Below are positions 1 through 10,944 of a stretch of 64,000 nucleotides of DNA, one piece after another. The notes under the pieces are model-generated. The model worked only from the letters and a program-made list of their open reading frames with translations, did not search any database and was not told where the DNA came from. The stretch covers positions 186,001-250,000 of the forward strand of contig CAVSIP010000005.1 in the NCBI GenBank assembly GCA_963728075.1, in the 5' to 3' direction. The position numbers and the translations under genes were made by a program. Positions within the stretch are counted from its first letter, which is position 1. Each line of letters begins with the position of its first letter. The DNA is from CAVSIP01 sp963728075. Its GTDB lineage: Bacteria > Actinomycetota > Actinomycetes > JAFAQI01 > DASSKL01.

Positions 1-1
1 C

Positions 2-919
2 TACTCGATGGGCGGCTACGGCACGTACAAGCTGGGCCTGGAGTACCCGGACCTGTTCGCCAAGGCCATGCCGCTGGCCGGGCCGCCGCAGTGCGGGCTG
101 CGCCTTGTCGAGGGTGCCGGCTTCACCTCCGGGCCGGGCCGGTGCAGCACGGACGGCGACACGACGCCGCTGCTCGACAGCGCCCGGTGGCTGCCGTTCG
201 TCGTCGGCCAGGGCATGGCCGACGAGCTCGTGCCGTTCACCAGCGTGGTGCAGCAGGTGCAGACGCTCGACAGCCTCGGCTACCGGTACTACTTCGAGCT
301 CTACCCCGCCGAGGACCACCTGGTGTGGGCTATCCAGGACGCGTTCGACAGCGAGGTCGCCCAGCTCGGTGAGCCGGTGCGCGAGCGCGACCCCGGCCAC
401 GTGACGTACACCTGGTACCCGCACCTGTCCCGCACCGACCTGGGCATCGGGCCGCAGGGCGTGTACTGGCTGCGCGACCTGCGCGCGCGGGATACCGGCC
501 CGGGCAGCCTCGCCCACGTCGACGCCGTGAACCAGCGGCTGGTCCGGCCGGTAACGGTCTCCCGCACCCAGTCCGCGCGGGTACCTGGCGAGGCGACGCC
601 GTCGGTGGTCCAGCAGCTCACCTGGGCGGTCGGGCCGCGACCCGACGCCGCCCCCACGCTGCTGAGCATGAGCCTGCGCAACGTCGCGGGCGCGTCAGTG
701 GACCCCGCGTGGGGCGGCTGGGCCTGGCGGACCGGCCACCTCGACGTGGTCACCGACGGTGGCACGGCCCTGCGCCTGGTGGACCTGCCCGCCGGGACCC
801 GGGTGGTCGTCCGCGGACGGACGGTCGCCACCGCGGGCTCGGAGGGGTCGGCCACGGTCCGGCTGGACCGCGGCCGCACGATCGTCGGCCTCGTCCTGCC
901 GCCGCGGCGCCCTGACTGA
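2..919 (+). CDS. serine hydrolase, prolyl-oligopeptidase-like, C-terminal part (5' end outside window)
   Basis: The reading frame is open from the first bases, so the gene starts upstream of the window. The visible part opens with a nucleophile-elbow sequence (YSMGG; Ser codon at 5-7), followed by a likely acid residue in GMADELVPF and a catalytic-type His in AEDHLVW, spaced as in alpha/beta hydrolases. A further 170 or so residues after the His look like a beta-rich C-terminal extension rich in Val, Arg and Thr (for example TRVVVRGRTVAT). This fits the secreted S9-like or esterase-like hydrolases of actinomycetes, but the missing N-terminus leaves substrate and export signal unknown. The stop is followed by about 120 bases without a gene. 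Confidence 0.7.
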   Translation, partial: YSMGGYGTYKLGLEYPDLFAKAMPLAGPPQCGLRLVEGAGFTSGPGRCSTDGDTTPLLDSARWLPFVVGQGMADELVPFTSVVQQVQTLDSLGYRYYFELYPAEDHLVWAIQDAFDSEVAQLGEPVRERDPGHVTYTWYPHLSRTDLGIGPQGVYWLRDLRARDTGPGSLAHVDAVNQRLVRPVTVSRTQSARVPGEATPSVVQQLTWAVGPRPDAAPTLLSMSLRNVAGASVDPAWGGWAWRTGHLDVVTDGGTALRLVDLPAGTRVVVRGRTVATAGSEGSATVRLDRGRTIVGLVLPPRRPD

Positions 920-1041
920 CCTTCGCGTTCGGTAACGAACCGGACACAGGAGGCCGGCGGACGGTTGATCCCCCTCTCTTCGAGGTAGCACCACGGTGAC
1001 AAGCCCCTGACCCCGACGACCGAGGGATGTGACGGCGCCGC

Positions 1042-1257
1042 ATGGAGGGTGACCTGTTGCGTGCTCTCGCCTCCGACCTCCCCGAGGGCGAGATCGAGAA
1101 CATGACCGACAAGCTGGCGTGGGGCCTCGCCCTGTACACCGACGTCGAGCGGGTGACCGCGCCCCGTGAACCGGCCGAGAAGCGCACCCGCCGGCGCACG
1201 ACCCGCCGGACCCGCGCCGCCGGCTCGACCAAGGCGACCCGGCGGGGACGCCGCTGA
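1042..1257 (+). CDS. small basic hypothetical protein
   Basis: A 71-residue frame with an acidic, possibly helical N-terminal half (LLRALASDLPEGEIENM) and an Arg/Lys/Thr-rich tail that ends in RRGRR, a charge pattern typical of small nucleic-acid-binding or disordered proteins. I do not recognise a family. There is no clear ribosome binding site, and the next gene is convergent and begins only three bases after this stop. It lies alone between the hydrolase and the STAS gene. The biased composition means it could be spurious, although the N-terminal half reads like real protein. Confidence 0.4.
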   Translation: MEGDLLRALASDLPEGEIENMTDKLAWGLALYTDVERVTAPREPAEKRTRRRTTRRTRAAGSTKATRRGRR

Positions 1258-1260
1258 CGG

Positions 1261-1581
1261 TCAGGCAGCGGTCAGCGGTGGACGGTCCACGTTGAGCACC
1301 CGGTAGAGCCGGGTGGCGAGCAGCAGCCGCTCGATGCGCGGCGGGACGCCGGCGAGCACGAGCCGGCGGCCGCTCTGGCAGGCGCGGCGGTGCGTGCCGA
1401 CGAGCACCCCCAGCGCCGTGGCGTCAAGCATCTCCACGTCGGTGACGTCGACGACGAGGTCGCCGCAACCGCCGTCGACCTCGCGGTGCAGCACCGAGCG
1501 CACCTCGGCGGCCGTGGTCAGCCCCACCCGCCCGGACAGCCGCACCCGACGGCCCGGGTCGCTCACCTGGGCGTGCACCAT
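1261..1581 (-). CDS. STAS-domain anti-sigma factor antagonist
   Basis: A 106-residue single STAS domain of the SpoIIAA/RsbV type. Such proteins bind and release anti-sigma kinases in partner-switching circuits. The core strands are visible (RVRLSGRVGL, DLVVDVTDVEMLD) and the phospho-acceptor loop reads LDATALGVLV, with Thr where SpoIIAA has Ser. The ATG at 1581 is chosen because GGAGGGG precedes it at normal spacing; the frame stays open further upstream, but that part looks non-coding. It is divergent from the small membrane protein at 1724, so the 142-bp gap should hold promoters for both. Its kinase partner is not adjacent; the RsbW-like gene at 53837 is a possible but unproven partner. 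Confidence 0.82.
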   Translation of the reverse strand: MVHAQVSDPGRRVRLSGRVGLTTAAEVRSVLHREVDGGCGDLVVDVTDVEMLDATALGVLVGTHRRACQSGRRLVLAGVPPRIERLLLATRLYRVLNVDRPPLTAA

Positions 1582-1723
1582 GGCCCCTCCGCTCCGACCG
1601 GCGTCGCGGGGCACGTTACGCGTGTGACTCCTGATGCTGGTGACGCCACGCCGCGACACCGCGTCCTCGCCGCCGACGCCGGGTAGGCAGACTGCACGCA
1701 GGACCCCGCGGGAGGTGACGACG

Positions 1724-2077
1724 GTGACGGTGGCAACCGGCACGCTGACCGCGCCGCTGCTCGCCCTTGCTGTCGCGGTCGTCCTGGGCGTCGTCGTGGG
1801 GCGCTGGGTGTTCGGGCCGCCCCGACGGAGCCGGCGCCAACGGTCCACGCTGCCGGACTACGGGCTGCTCGTGCCGGTCCGACGGACCGACGACCGGGCG
1901 GATGCCGAGCGGGTGCGGGCGCTGCTCGCGCGACATGGCCTGCGGGCCACTCTGGCCCCGGCCGGGCGCGGGTACGACGCGAGCGGGCGACCCTGGCCGG
2001 CCGAGGCGACCTACGTGCTGGTGTTCCCCGCCGATGAGGCCCGCGCTCGGGGACTGGTCTCGGCCGAGCCCCGCTGA
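1724..2077 (+). CDS. small membrane-anchored hypothetical protein
   Basis: A 117-residue protein with one N-terminal transmembrane helix (about residues 8-28, LLALAVAVVLGVVVG) followed by a basic stretch and a cytoplasmic domain of about 75 residues (DYGLLVPVRRTDDRADAERV and onward) with alternating strands and helices. The GTG at 1724 is preferred over upstream starts because GGAGG lies eight bases before it. The soluble part resembles small actinobacterial proteins that look like a ferredoxin-like fold, but I cannot assign a function. The stop lies 67 bases before the convergent PPOX gene. Confidence 0.6.
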   Translation: MTVATGTLTAPLLALAVAVVLGVVVGRWVFGPPRRSRRQRSTLPDYGLLVPVRRTDDRADAERVRALLARHGLRATLAPAGRGYDASGRPWPAEATYVLVFPADEARARGLVSAEPR

Positions 2078-2144
2078 GGGGCCTGCCGCTTCTCGTAGCA
2101 GCGCGACCGCGTCGGGGTCGTCCCAGCCCACTGCCGGACCACGC

Positions 2145-2564
2145 TCACCGGGCGGCCCAGCCCGTCCAGCGCGTGACCCGCACGGCGAGCACCTCGCCGT
2201 CCGGCGGCGTGCCGCCGTACTGCGGGTACCGCGCTGCCAGCAGCTCCCGGGCGCGGGCAGCACCGGCCCCCGCCGGCACCACCCGGGCCGAACCGTCCGC
2301 CCGGACCCACCACAGCTGCGCCCAGTCGTCGTCATAGCGGTCCACGAGCAGGCTGGCGACACCGGTCGCCTCGATGTTGCCCAGCCGGCGCAGCCGCAGC
2401 CCGCTCTTCGGCTTGGCGTCCACCGCGCCGTAGACGTCGTCGCCGTCCAGCGCGAACACCATGGGGACGAGGTGCGGCCGGCCGTCCGCGGCGACCGTGG
2501 CCAGCCGCGCGACCGGGACGCTCGCGAACCGGCGGCGGCACTCGGGCTCGGGCAGCGACGGCAT
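2145..2564 (-). CDS. PPOX-class F420-dependent oxidoreductase-like protein
   Basis: A 139-residue split-barrel flavin/F420-binding protein of the pyridoxamine-phosphate-oxidase superfamily, closest in feel to the small actinobacterial group described as TIGR03668. Visible features are the N-terminal FASVPVARLATVAADGRPHL strand-turn-strand, the VPMVFALDGDDVYGAVD barrel segment, and the conserved RLRRLGNIEATG loop followed by VDRYDDDWAQLWWVR. The start at 2564 gives the usual family length. It probably reduces a small substrate using F420H2 or FMN in the cytoplasm; cofactor choice cannot be read from sequence alone. It stands alone between convergent and divergent neighbours. Confidence 0.8.
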   Translation of the reverse strand: MPSLPEPECRRRFASVPVARLATVAADGRPHLVPMVFALDGDDVYGAVDAKPKSGLRLRRLGNIEATGVASLLVDRYDDDWAQLWWVRADGSARVVPAGAGAARARELLAARYPQYGGTPPDGEVLAVRVTRWTGWAAR

Positions 2565-2716
2565 GCCCCGATCCTGCCCCCTACCGCGCGATCCGACCGC
2601 ATGATGGGCAGGCCCGAGCCCCGCGGCGCGGCGAGCAACCCTTCCCGGGTCGCGTGCGTCTTTCCGGGTGCACGACGACCGCGCCCACCCGGGGCGCGGC
2701 AGGAGACGAGGACACG

Positions 2717-3256
2717 GTGGACACAGAGGCGCGTGACGACTTCCGCGACTACGTGGCCGCACGCTACAGCGTGCTGCTGCGTACGGCGTACCTGCTCGTC
2801 GGCGACCGTGCCGACGCCGAGGACCTCGTGCAGACCGCGCTGGCGAAGACGTACCTCGCGTGGGACCGCATCCGGGAACGGGAGGCGGTCGACGCGTACG
2901 TACGCCGGGTGATGGTCAACACGAGAACCTCCTGGTGGCGCCGGCGACGGGTCGACGAGACCCCGACCGAGCACCTGCCCGAGACCACCGGTGGGCGCGA
3001 CGCGACCGCCGACATCGATCTGCACGACGCGCTGTGGGCGGCGCTGGCCCGGCTGCCGAGACGGCAGCGAGCGGCCGTGGTGCTCCGGTACTACGAGGAC
3101 ATGTCGGAGGCGGAGACCGCCGCCGTGCTCGGCATCTCCGTGGGCACGGTCAAGAGCACGGTCTCGCGGGCTCTCGCGAAGATGCGCGACGACTCCGGCC
3201 TCGCCGACGACCCCCGCACCGCCCTTCCGATGACTGCGCTTGGAGCGAACTCATGA
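2717..3256 (+). CDS. RNA polymerase sigma factor, SigE-family ECF type
   Basis: A 179-residue sigma-70 family protein. Region 2 contains LLRTAYLLVGDRADAEDLVQ, the usual core-binding and -10-recognition helix pair. Region 4 contains LPRRQRAAVVLRYYEDMSEA and the helix-turn-helix VLGISVGTVKSTVSRALAKM. Length and sequence match the SigE-family actinobacterial ECF sigma factors. The GTG at 2717 is chosen because AGGAG and GAGG precede it, and longer forms add an unstructured tail. Its stop overlaps the start of the next gene by four bases (ATGA), so sigma factor and partner are translationally coupled. Confidence 0.88.
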   Translation: MDTEARDDFRDYVAARYSVLLRTAYLLVGDRADAEDLVQTALAKTYLAWDRIREREAVDAYVRRVMVNTRTSWWRRRRVDETPTEHLPETTGGRDATADIDLHDALWAALARLPRRQRAAVVLRYYEDMSEAETAAVLGISVGTVKSTVSRALAKMRDDSGLADDPRTALPMTALGANS

Positions 3257-4065
3257 CCATCGACGAGCAGCTGCGCAACGCGCTGCACGAGCGGGCGGAC
3301 GGGCTCACTGCTCCCCCGGACCCGGTCGCCGCGATCGAGCGGCGCGCCCGGGGCATCCACCGCCGCCGCGTGGCGACCGCGGTCGCCGGCGCCACCATGG
3401 TGCTCGCCGCCGTGGGCGCCGCCACCCCGGCGATCATGAACGCGCTGGACGGCGGCACCCCGAGCACGCCGTACGCGGTCAGCCCGCCCTCGACCTCGGC
3501 GTCCCCGAGCCAGGTGCCGGACCCGTCGACGGTGCTCGGCTGGCCGATGGCCGGCGACCCGGCGGTCGCTGCGTCGCTGTCCGAGGGCCAGATGTACGCC
3601 TGGGTCCGCGAGCAGCAGCCGTTCGGCTGGGGCGACCCCACCGACCTGCACGTGCTGTGGGCGGGTGACCTGGCCAAGCCGGCCGGCAAGGTGGTCGTGT
3701 TCACCGTGCGCTCCGGCGACCACGTCATGGCCGGCGCCTGGCTGATGCCGACCGACCAGGCCGCCAAGCTCGTGGCACTGCACGACGTCGAGGACAAGGC
3801 CGCCCAGGTGAGCGTCGTCCTCGACAAGCAGGTGGCGGTGGTGGTCGGCGCGCCGACGACCGGGCAGATCCTCTACGCACGCGCGTACGGTGCCGCGTTC
3901 ACCCCCGTCGAGACGACCGACCGCACGGCCGTCATCCCGCTCGGTGACGCCTACCAGCCGGGCGTGTCCGTACCGCAGATCAAGGTGGTCGACGGCGACG
4001 GCAACCTCGCCAAGCCGGCGTACGAGGGCCCCATCGGCCGCGGCCTGACCTTCCCGGACGTGTGA
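3253..4065 (+). CDS. membrane protein coupled to sigma factor, probable anti-sigma or sensor partner
   Basis: A 270-residue protein: a short cytoplasmic N-terminus (MTIDEQLRNALHERADGL), a basic RRARGIHRRR segment, one transmembrane helix at about residues 38-56 (VATAVAGATMVLAAVGAATP), a Pro/Ser/Thr linker and a large extracellular domain. This layout is usual for the second gene of SigE-family sigma operons, where it is thought to be an anti-sigma or signal-sensing protein. I see no zinc-binding HxxxCxxC motif, so it is not a standard ZAS anti-sigma factor. The four-base overlap with the sigma gene supports a direct functional pair. Confidence 0.7.
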   Translation: MTIDEQLRNALHERADGLTAPPDPVAAIERRARGIHRRRVATAVAGATMVLAAVGAATPAIMNALDGGTPSTPYAVSPPSTSASPSQVPDPSTVLGWPMAGDPAVAASLSEGQMYAWVREQQPFGWGDPTDLHVLWAGDLAKPAGKVVVFTVRSGDHVMAGAWLMPTDQAAKLVALHDVEDKAAQVSVVLDKQVAVVVGAPTTGQILYARAYGAAFTPVETTDRTAVIPLGDAYQPGVSVPQIKVVDGDGNLAKPAYEGPIGRGLTFPDV

Positions 4066-4077
4066 GCCGGGAGCCCC

Positions 4078-4124
4078 GCCCCGCCCCCTCCCCCTGCGGA
4101 TGTGCAGGGAGGAGGGGGCGGGGC
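4078..4124 (+). terminator. strong GC-rich hairpin after the sigma operon
   Basis: A near-perfect stem of about 20 base pairs (left arm 4078-4097, right arm 4104-4124, one bulge, six-base loop). It lies 12 bases after the sigma-partner stop and 18 bases before the adenosyltransferase start. There is no T-run, as is common for actinobacterial terminators. Because it sits so close to the next start it could also act as an attenuator or block its ribosome site. Confidence 0.55.
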
Positions 4125-4142
4125 AGCACGTAGGGTCGGGTC

Positions 4143-4742
4143 ATGGCTAAGGACCGGTCGTCGGTGCACCTGACCCGCATCTACACGAAGACGGGCGACG
4201 ACGGGACGACGGCACTCGGGGACATGAGCCGAGCGCCGAAGACCAGCCCGCGGATCGGCGCGTACGCCGATGTCGACGAGACGAACTCCGCGATCGGGGT
4301 GGCGCTGGCCCTGGGCGGGCTGCCCGACGACGTCGCCACGACCCTGCGGCGGGTGCAGAACGAGCTGTTCGACGTGGGCGCCGACCTGTGCACGCCGATC
4401 GTGCCGGACCCGTCCTACCCGCCGTTGCGCATCGGCGCCGACTACGTCGAGCGGCTCGAGGGCGACTGCGACACCTACAACGGCCGGTTGGAGAAGCTGA
4501 ACAGCTTCGTGCTCCCGGGGGGTACGCCCGGCGCGGCGCTGCTCCACGTGGCCCGCACGGTCGCGCGGCGCGCGGAGCGCAGCACGTGGGACCTGCTGCA
4601 CGCCGAGCCGGACGGCACGAACCTCGTCGCGGCGCGCTACCTCAACCGCCTGTCGGACCTGCTGTTCATCCTGGCCCGCGTCGCGAACCTCGGCGAGGGT
4701 GACGTCCTCTGGCAGCCCGGAGGCGCCCGCACGGACAGCTAG
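4143..4742 (+). CDS. cob(I)alamin adenosyltransferase, PduO type
   Basis: A 199-residue protein that should transfer the adenosyl group of ATP to cob(I)alamin to make coenzyme B12. The family signature is clear: IYTKTGDDGTTALGD near the N-terminus (ATP-binding loop), GAYADVDETNSAIG, FDVGADL, then the C-terminal RTVARRAERS and LNRLSDLLFILAR helices that carry catalytic Arg and Asn residues. The length matches PduO-type enzymes. It converges on atpC, and the two genes overlap by four bases with stop codons sharing a CTAG palindrome at 4739-4742. No other cobalamin gene is visible nearby. Confidence 0.92.
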   Translation: MAKDRSSVHLTRIYTKTGDDGTTALGDMSRAPKTSPRIGAYADVDETNSAIGVALALGGLPDDVATTLRRVQNELFDVGADLCTPIVPDPSYPPLRIGADYVERLEGDCDTYNGRLEKLNSFVLPGGTPGAALLHVARTVARRAERSTWDLLHAEPDGTNLVAARYLNRLSDLLFILARVANLGEGDVLWQPGGARTDS

Positions 4743-5137
4743 TGCGGGACGTCCTCACCGGCAGCGCGCAGGCGGGCCGCTGCCCGGCGGTGGGCGGCGC
4801 GGGTCTCGACGTCCTCCTCCGCCGCTCCGGCGGTGCGGTCGTACGCGGACCGGGCGCGGCTCACGTCGACCTCCTCGCCGAGCTCGACGACCTCGGCGAG
4901 GACCGAGACCCCCCGGGAGCTCACCGAGATGAACCCGCCGTGGACGGCCGCGACCAGGTCCGGCTGCCCGCCTCCCCGCTTGACGCGGACGGGGCTCTCG
5001 ACGAGCGTCCCGAGCAGCGGCTGGTGGCCGGGCATGACACCCACGTCACCCTCGCCGGTCTTGGCGATGACCATCTCGGCCTCCCCGGACCACACCATCC
5101 GGTCCGGAGAGACGACCTCCACGCGCATCGTCGCCAC
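4739..5137 (-). CDS. atpC: F1Fo ATP synthase epsilon subunit
   Basis: A 132-residue epsilon subunit, the rotor-stalk protein that couples the c-ring to F1 and can inhibit ATP hydrolysis. The beta-sandwich domain is visible (VEVVSPDRMVWSGEAEMVIA, DVGVMPGHQPLLGTL, AVHGGFISVSSRGVSVLAE), with a helical C-terminus rich in Ala/Arg. The GTG at 5137 is chosen because GAGGG lies six bases before it; an ATG three codons later is the alternative. It is the last gene of the operon and begins two bases after the atpD stop. This gene is intact, unlike atpD, atpG and atpA. Confidence 0.9.
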   Translation of the reverse strand: MATMRVEVVSPDRMVWSGEAEMVIAKTGEGDVGVMPGHQPLLGTLVESPVRVKRGGGQPDLVAAVHGGFISVSSRGVSVLAEVVELGEEVDVSRARSAYDRTAGAAEEDVETRAAHRRAAARLRAAGEDVPH

Positions 5138-5139
5138 GG

Positions 5140-6594
<1,455 letters not shown>

Positions 6595-6597
6595 GTG

Positions 6598-7530
6598 TCA
6601 CTTCGCATCGTGTATTTCCCTGGACAGAGCCTCGGCGCCGCCGACGATCTCCATGATCTCTTGGGTGATCTCCGCCTGGCGGGCCGCGTTGGCCTCCCGG
6701 GTCAGCGACTTGATGAGCTCGTCCGCGTTGTCGGTCGCGGACTTCATGGCGCGCCGGCGCGCGGCCTGCTCGCTCGCGGCCGCGTCCAGCAGCGCGGCGT
6801 AGATGCGCGCCTCGACGTAGCGCGGGCAGCAGCGGTCGAGCACGCGCGTCGCGATCGGGCTCGAACTCGTAGACGGGCAGCGGGCCTTCGGCCGGCGGCT
6901 CGTCGGCGTACTCGACCACCAGCGGCAGCACGCGCTTCGCGACCGGCCTTCTGCGAAGCGAGCGAGCGGAACTCGGTGTAGACGAGGTGGATCTCGTCGA
7001 CCCCCGGCGCGCTGTCCTCGGTCTCACCGTCGCCTTCGGCGGGAACGCGTCGATGAGCGCGTCGGCGACGGCCTTGGCGTCGGCGTAGGTCGGCTGCTCG
7101 GTGAAGCCGGTCCACTGCCGGGACGTGTCCCGGCCGCGGAACCGGTAGAAGCCGACGGCCTTGCGGCCGACGAGGTACGGCACCGGCTCCTTGCCCTCCT
7201 CACGCAGCAGCGAGGTGAGCTCCTCCGCGGTGCGCAGGGCGTTCGCGCTGTAGCCGCCGGCACAGGCCGCGGTCGCTGGTGACGACCAGGACCGCCGCCC
7301 GCGACGGGTTGTCCCGCGCCGTCGTCAGCGGGTGGTCGAGCTGCCGCTCTGGCTGGCGACCGCCGACGACGACACCGGTGATCGCGTCGGCGTACGGCCG
7401 GGCGGCCTGCGATCCGCTGCTGCGCCTTGACGATCCGAGACGCGGCGATGAGCTCCATCGCGCGCGTGATCTTCTTCGTCGACTGGACCGAGCGGATCCG
7501 CCGGCGGTACTCCCGAAGCTTGGCTCCCAC
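6598..7530 (-). pseudogene. atpG: F1Fo ATP synthase gamma subunit, frame broken as given
   Basis: The gamma subunit forms the central rotor shaft. The N-terminus is a clear match (GAKLREYRRRIRSVQSTKKI from a GTG at 7530, then RAMELIAASRIVKAQQ), the middle reads VPYLVGRKAVGFYRFRGRD in another frame, and the C-terminus (ARIYAALLDAAASEQAARR and EITQEIMEIVGGAEALSRE) returns in a third. About six single-base frame changes lie between (near 7405, 7340, 7265, 7030, 6945 and 6855). The overall length of about 310 codons fits the family. It starts just after the atpA stop and ends three bases before the atpD start. Probably a working gene with sequence errors. Confidence 0.85.
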
Positions 7531-7533
7531 GCG

Positions 7534-9204
<1,671 letters not shown>

Positions 9205-9243
9205 CGTCAGTCCCTGCTCTCCTGAGAGTCGAAAAGGTTGATG

Positions 9244-10074
9244 TCAGCCGGCCAGCCGGCGGCGCGCCTCGTCGAGGCGGCGCAGCACACTGCCGTCGAT
9301 GACCTCGTCGCCGACGCGCACCACCACGCCGCCGATGAGCTCCGGGTCGGTCTGCAGCTGCAGCTGGACCTCACGGCCGTAGATGCGGGCCAGCGCCCCG
9401 GCGAGCCGCTGCTGGTGCTCGCCGGTGAGCGGCCGGGCGGAGGTCACCCGGGCGACCAGCCGCTCCCGGCGGCTGGCCGCCAGACGCGCCAGCTCCGTGA
9501 GGCCCCGTTCGAAGTTGCGCCGCCGCTGGTTGGCGACGGCGTACTCGACGAGCCGGGTCGTGCTCGGGGACGCCTTGCCCTCCAGCAACGCCTCCAGCAG
9601 CGAGACCTTCCGGTCGGCCGGGAGCCCGGGGTCGGTGAGCGCGGCCCGGAGCCGGGGCTCGGCATGCACGATCCGCTCGAAGCGGAACAGCTCGTCCTCG
9701 ACCTCGTCGAGCCGGCCGGCGGCCTCGGCCACCGTGAGCGCCGCCTGCACCGCGAGCACCTCGACGGCGTCGACGACGTCACCGGGGGACGACCAGCGCT
9801 GCCCGGCGAGGTCCCGCAGGGCCTGCAGGGCCTCGTCCCCGACCTTGCCGGAGAACACACCGTTGACGAGGGCCACCCGCTGCTCGGGCGGCAGCGAGGG
9901 GTCGGACAGCGCCCGGCGCAGCGCCGGCTGCTCACCGAGCAGACCGACGACGGCGAACAGCTGCTCCCCCGCCTCGCCGAACGCGGCGGCGGCGGCCGCC
10001 GTCTGCGCCTCGGCGGCCCGGGCGAGCAACCGCTCCTGCGCGACGGCGAGCGAGTCGCGGCTGGTCCCCTGCAT
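9244..10074 (-). CDS. atpH: F1Fo ATP synthase delta subunit
   Basis: A 276-residue delta (OSCP) subunit, part of the peripheral stalk joining F1 to Fo. The N-terminal helical bundle is Ala/Arg-rich (LAVAQERLLARAAEAQ), and the conserved C-terminus reads LQTDPELIGGVVVRVGDEVI followed by DGSVLRRLDEARRRL. The length is typical of stand-alone actinobacterial delta subunits. It shares one base with atpF (TGATG junction), suggesting coupled translation. It is intact, which sharpens the contrast with the broken downstream genes. Confidence 0.93.
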   Translation of the reverse strand: MQGTSRDSLAVAQERLLARAAEAQTAAAAAAFGEAGEQLFAVVGLLGEQPALRRALSDPSLPPEQRVALVNGVFSGKVGDEALQALRDLAGQRWSSPGDVVDAVEVLAVQAALTVAEAAGRLDEVEDELFRFERIVHAEPRLRAALTDPGLPADRKVSLLEALLEGKASPSTTRLVEYAVANQRRRNFERGLTELARLAASRRERLVARVTSARPLTGEHQQRLAGALARIYGREVQLQLQTDPELIGGVVVRVGDEVIDGSVLRRLDEARRRLAG

Positions 10075-10613
10075 CAGCTGCCCTGCCCGGCCGACGCGCG
10101 GTCGTTCTCCAGGTCACCGAGGAACTGCTCCACCAGCTGGCGCTGGCGCGCGTCGTCCTCCAGCGCGCTGTGCACGATCCGCTCGGAGAGCTGGACGGCG
10201 AGGCGCCCGACCTCCGAGCGAAGCGACAGCACGGCCTGCTGCCGGGCCGCCTCGATCTGCGACTCGGCCCGCGTCAGCATCTCCTGCGCCTGGTCACGAG
10301 CCTGCTGCTCGATCTCCTGGCGGATGCGCTGCGCGTCGGCACGGGCCTCCTCGCGGATCGCGTTGGACTCCTGGCGCGCCTCGGCCAGCTGCTGGCGGTA
10401 CTCCTCCAGGGTGCGCTGCGCCTCGGCCTGCGCCTCCTCGGCCCGCTTGAGACCGCCCTCGATGCGGTCGGTCCGCTCCGCGTAGGTCTGCTGCAGCCGA
10501 GGGAAGCTGACCTTCGCGAGCAGCAGGAAGACGACGAGGAACGCCACCGCACCGACGACCAGCTCACCGGCCGCCGGGATGAGGGGGTTGTCGCTCGCTG
10601 CCAGGATCAGCAC
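10074..10613 (-). CDS. atpF: F1Fo ATP synthase b subunit
   Basis: A 179-residue b subunit: one N-terminal membrane helix (about residues 15-35, ELVVGAVAFLVVFLLLAKVS), then a long charged coiled coil rich in Glu, Gln, Arg and Ala (for example AEEAQAEAQRTLEEYRQQLA) that forms the stator arm and ends in a delta-binding segment. Charge pattern and length are normal. It lies between atpE (24-base gap) and atpH (one-base overlap). Confidence 0.93.
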   Translation of the reverse strand: MLILAASDNPLIPAAGELVVGAVAFLVVFLLLAKVSFPRLQQTYAERTDRIEGGLKRAEEAQAEAQRTLEEYRQQLAEARQESNAIREEARADAQRIRQEIEQQARDQAQEMLTRAESQIEAARQQAVLSLRSEVGRLAVQLSERIVHSALEDDARQRQLVEQFLGDLENDRASAGQGS

Positions 10614-10637
10614 GACTCAGTCACCTGCTCCCGCGGG

Positions 10638-10892
10638 TCACTTGCCGTAGACGAACGGCATGACGAGACCGATCAGCGCGAGCGCCTCGGCCAGGGCGAA
10701 GCCCAGCAGCATGTTCTGGCGGATCAGGCCGTAGGCCTCGGGCTGACGGGCGATGGCCTGCACTCCGTTGCCGAAGATGAGGCCGATGCCGATACCGGGG
10801 CCGATCGCGGCGAGGCCGTAACCGACCGAGCCGAGGCTGCCGGTGACGCCGGTGCCGGCGGCTGCCGCCAGCGTCATCACGGAGTCGAGCAT
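10638..10892 (-). CDS. atpE: F1Fo ATP synthase c subunit
   Basis: An 84-residue c subunit: two membrane helices joined by the polar loop ARQPE. Helix 1 is Gly-rich (GYGLAAIGPGIGIGLIFGNG). Helix 2 reads LLGFALAEALALIGLVMPFV and carries the ion-binding acid, Glu in FALAEALAL. I see no sodium-type ligand set (Gln in helix 1 plus Glu-Ser/Thr in helix 2), so proton coupling is expected. The coding sequence is intact. Confidence 0.94.
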   Translation of the reverse strand: MLDSVMTLAAAAGTGVTGSLGSVGYGLAAIGPGIGIGLIFGNGVQAIARQPEAYGLIRQNMLLGFALAEALALIGLVMPFVYGK

Positions 10893-10944
10893 GTCTTCCT
10901 CCTGGTTGGGCGACCGGCCCGACGGCCGCTCGCGGTTACCGGTC

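Noticed and set aside
1767..2912. Plus-strand frame of 381 codons covering the small membrane gene, PPOX gene and sigma start
   Set aside because: Different frame from three recognisable genes, with Arg/Pro/Ser-rich text.
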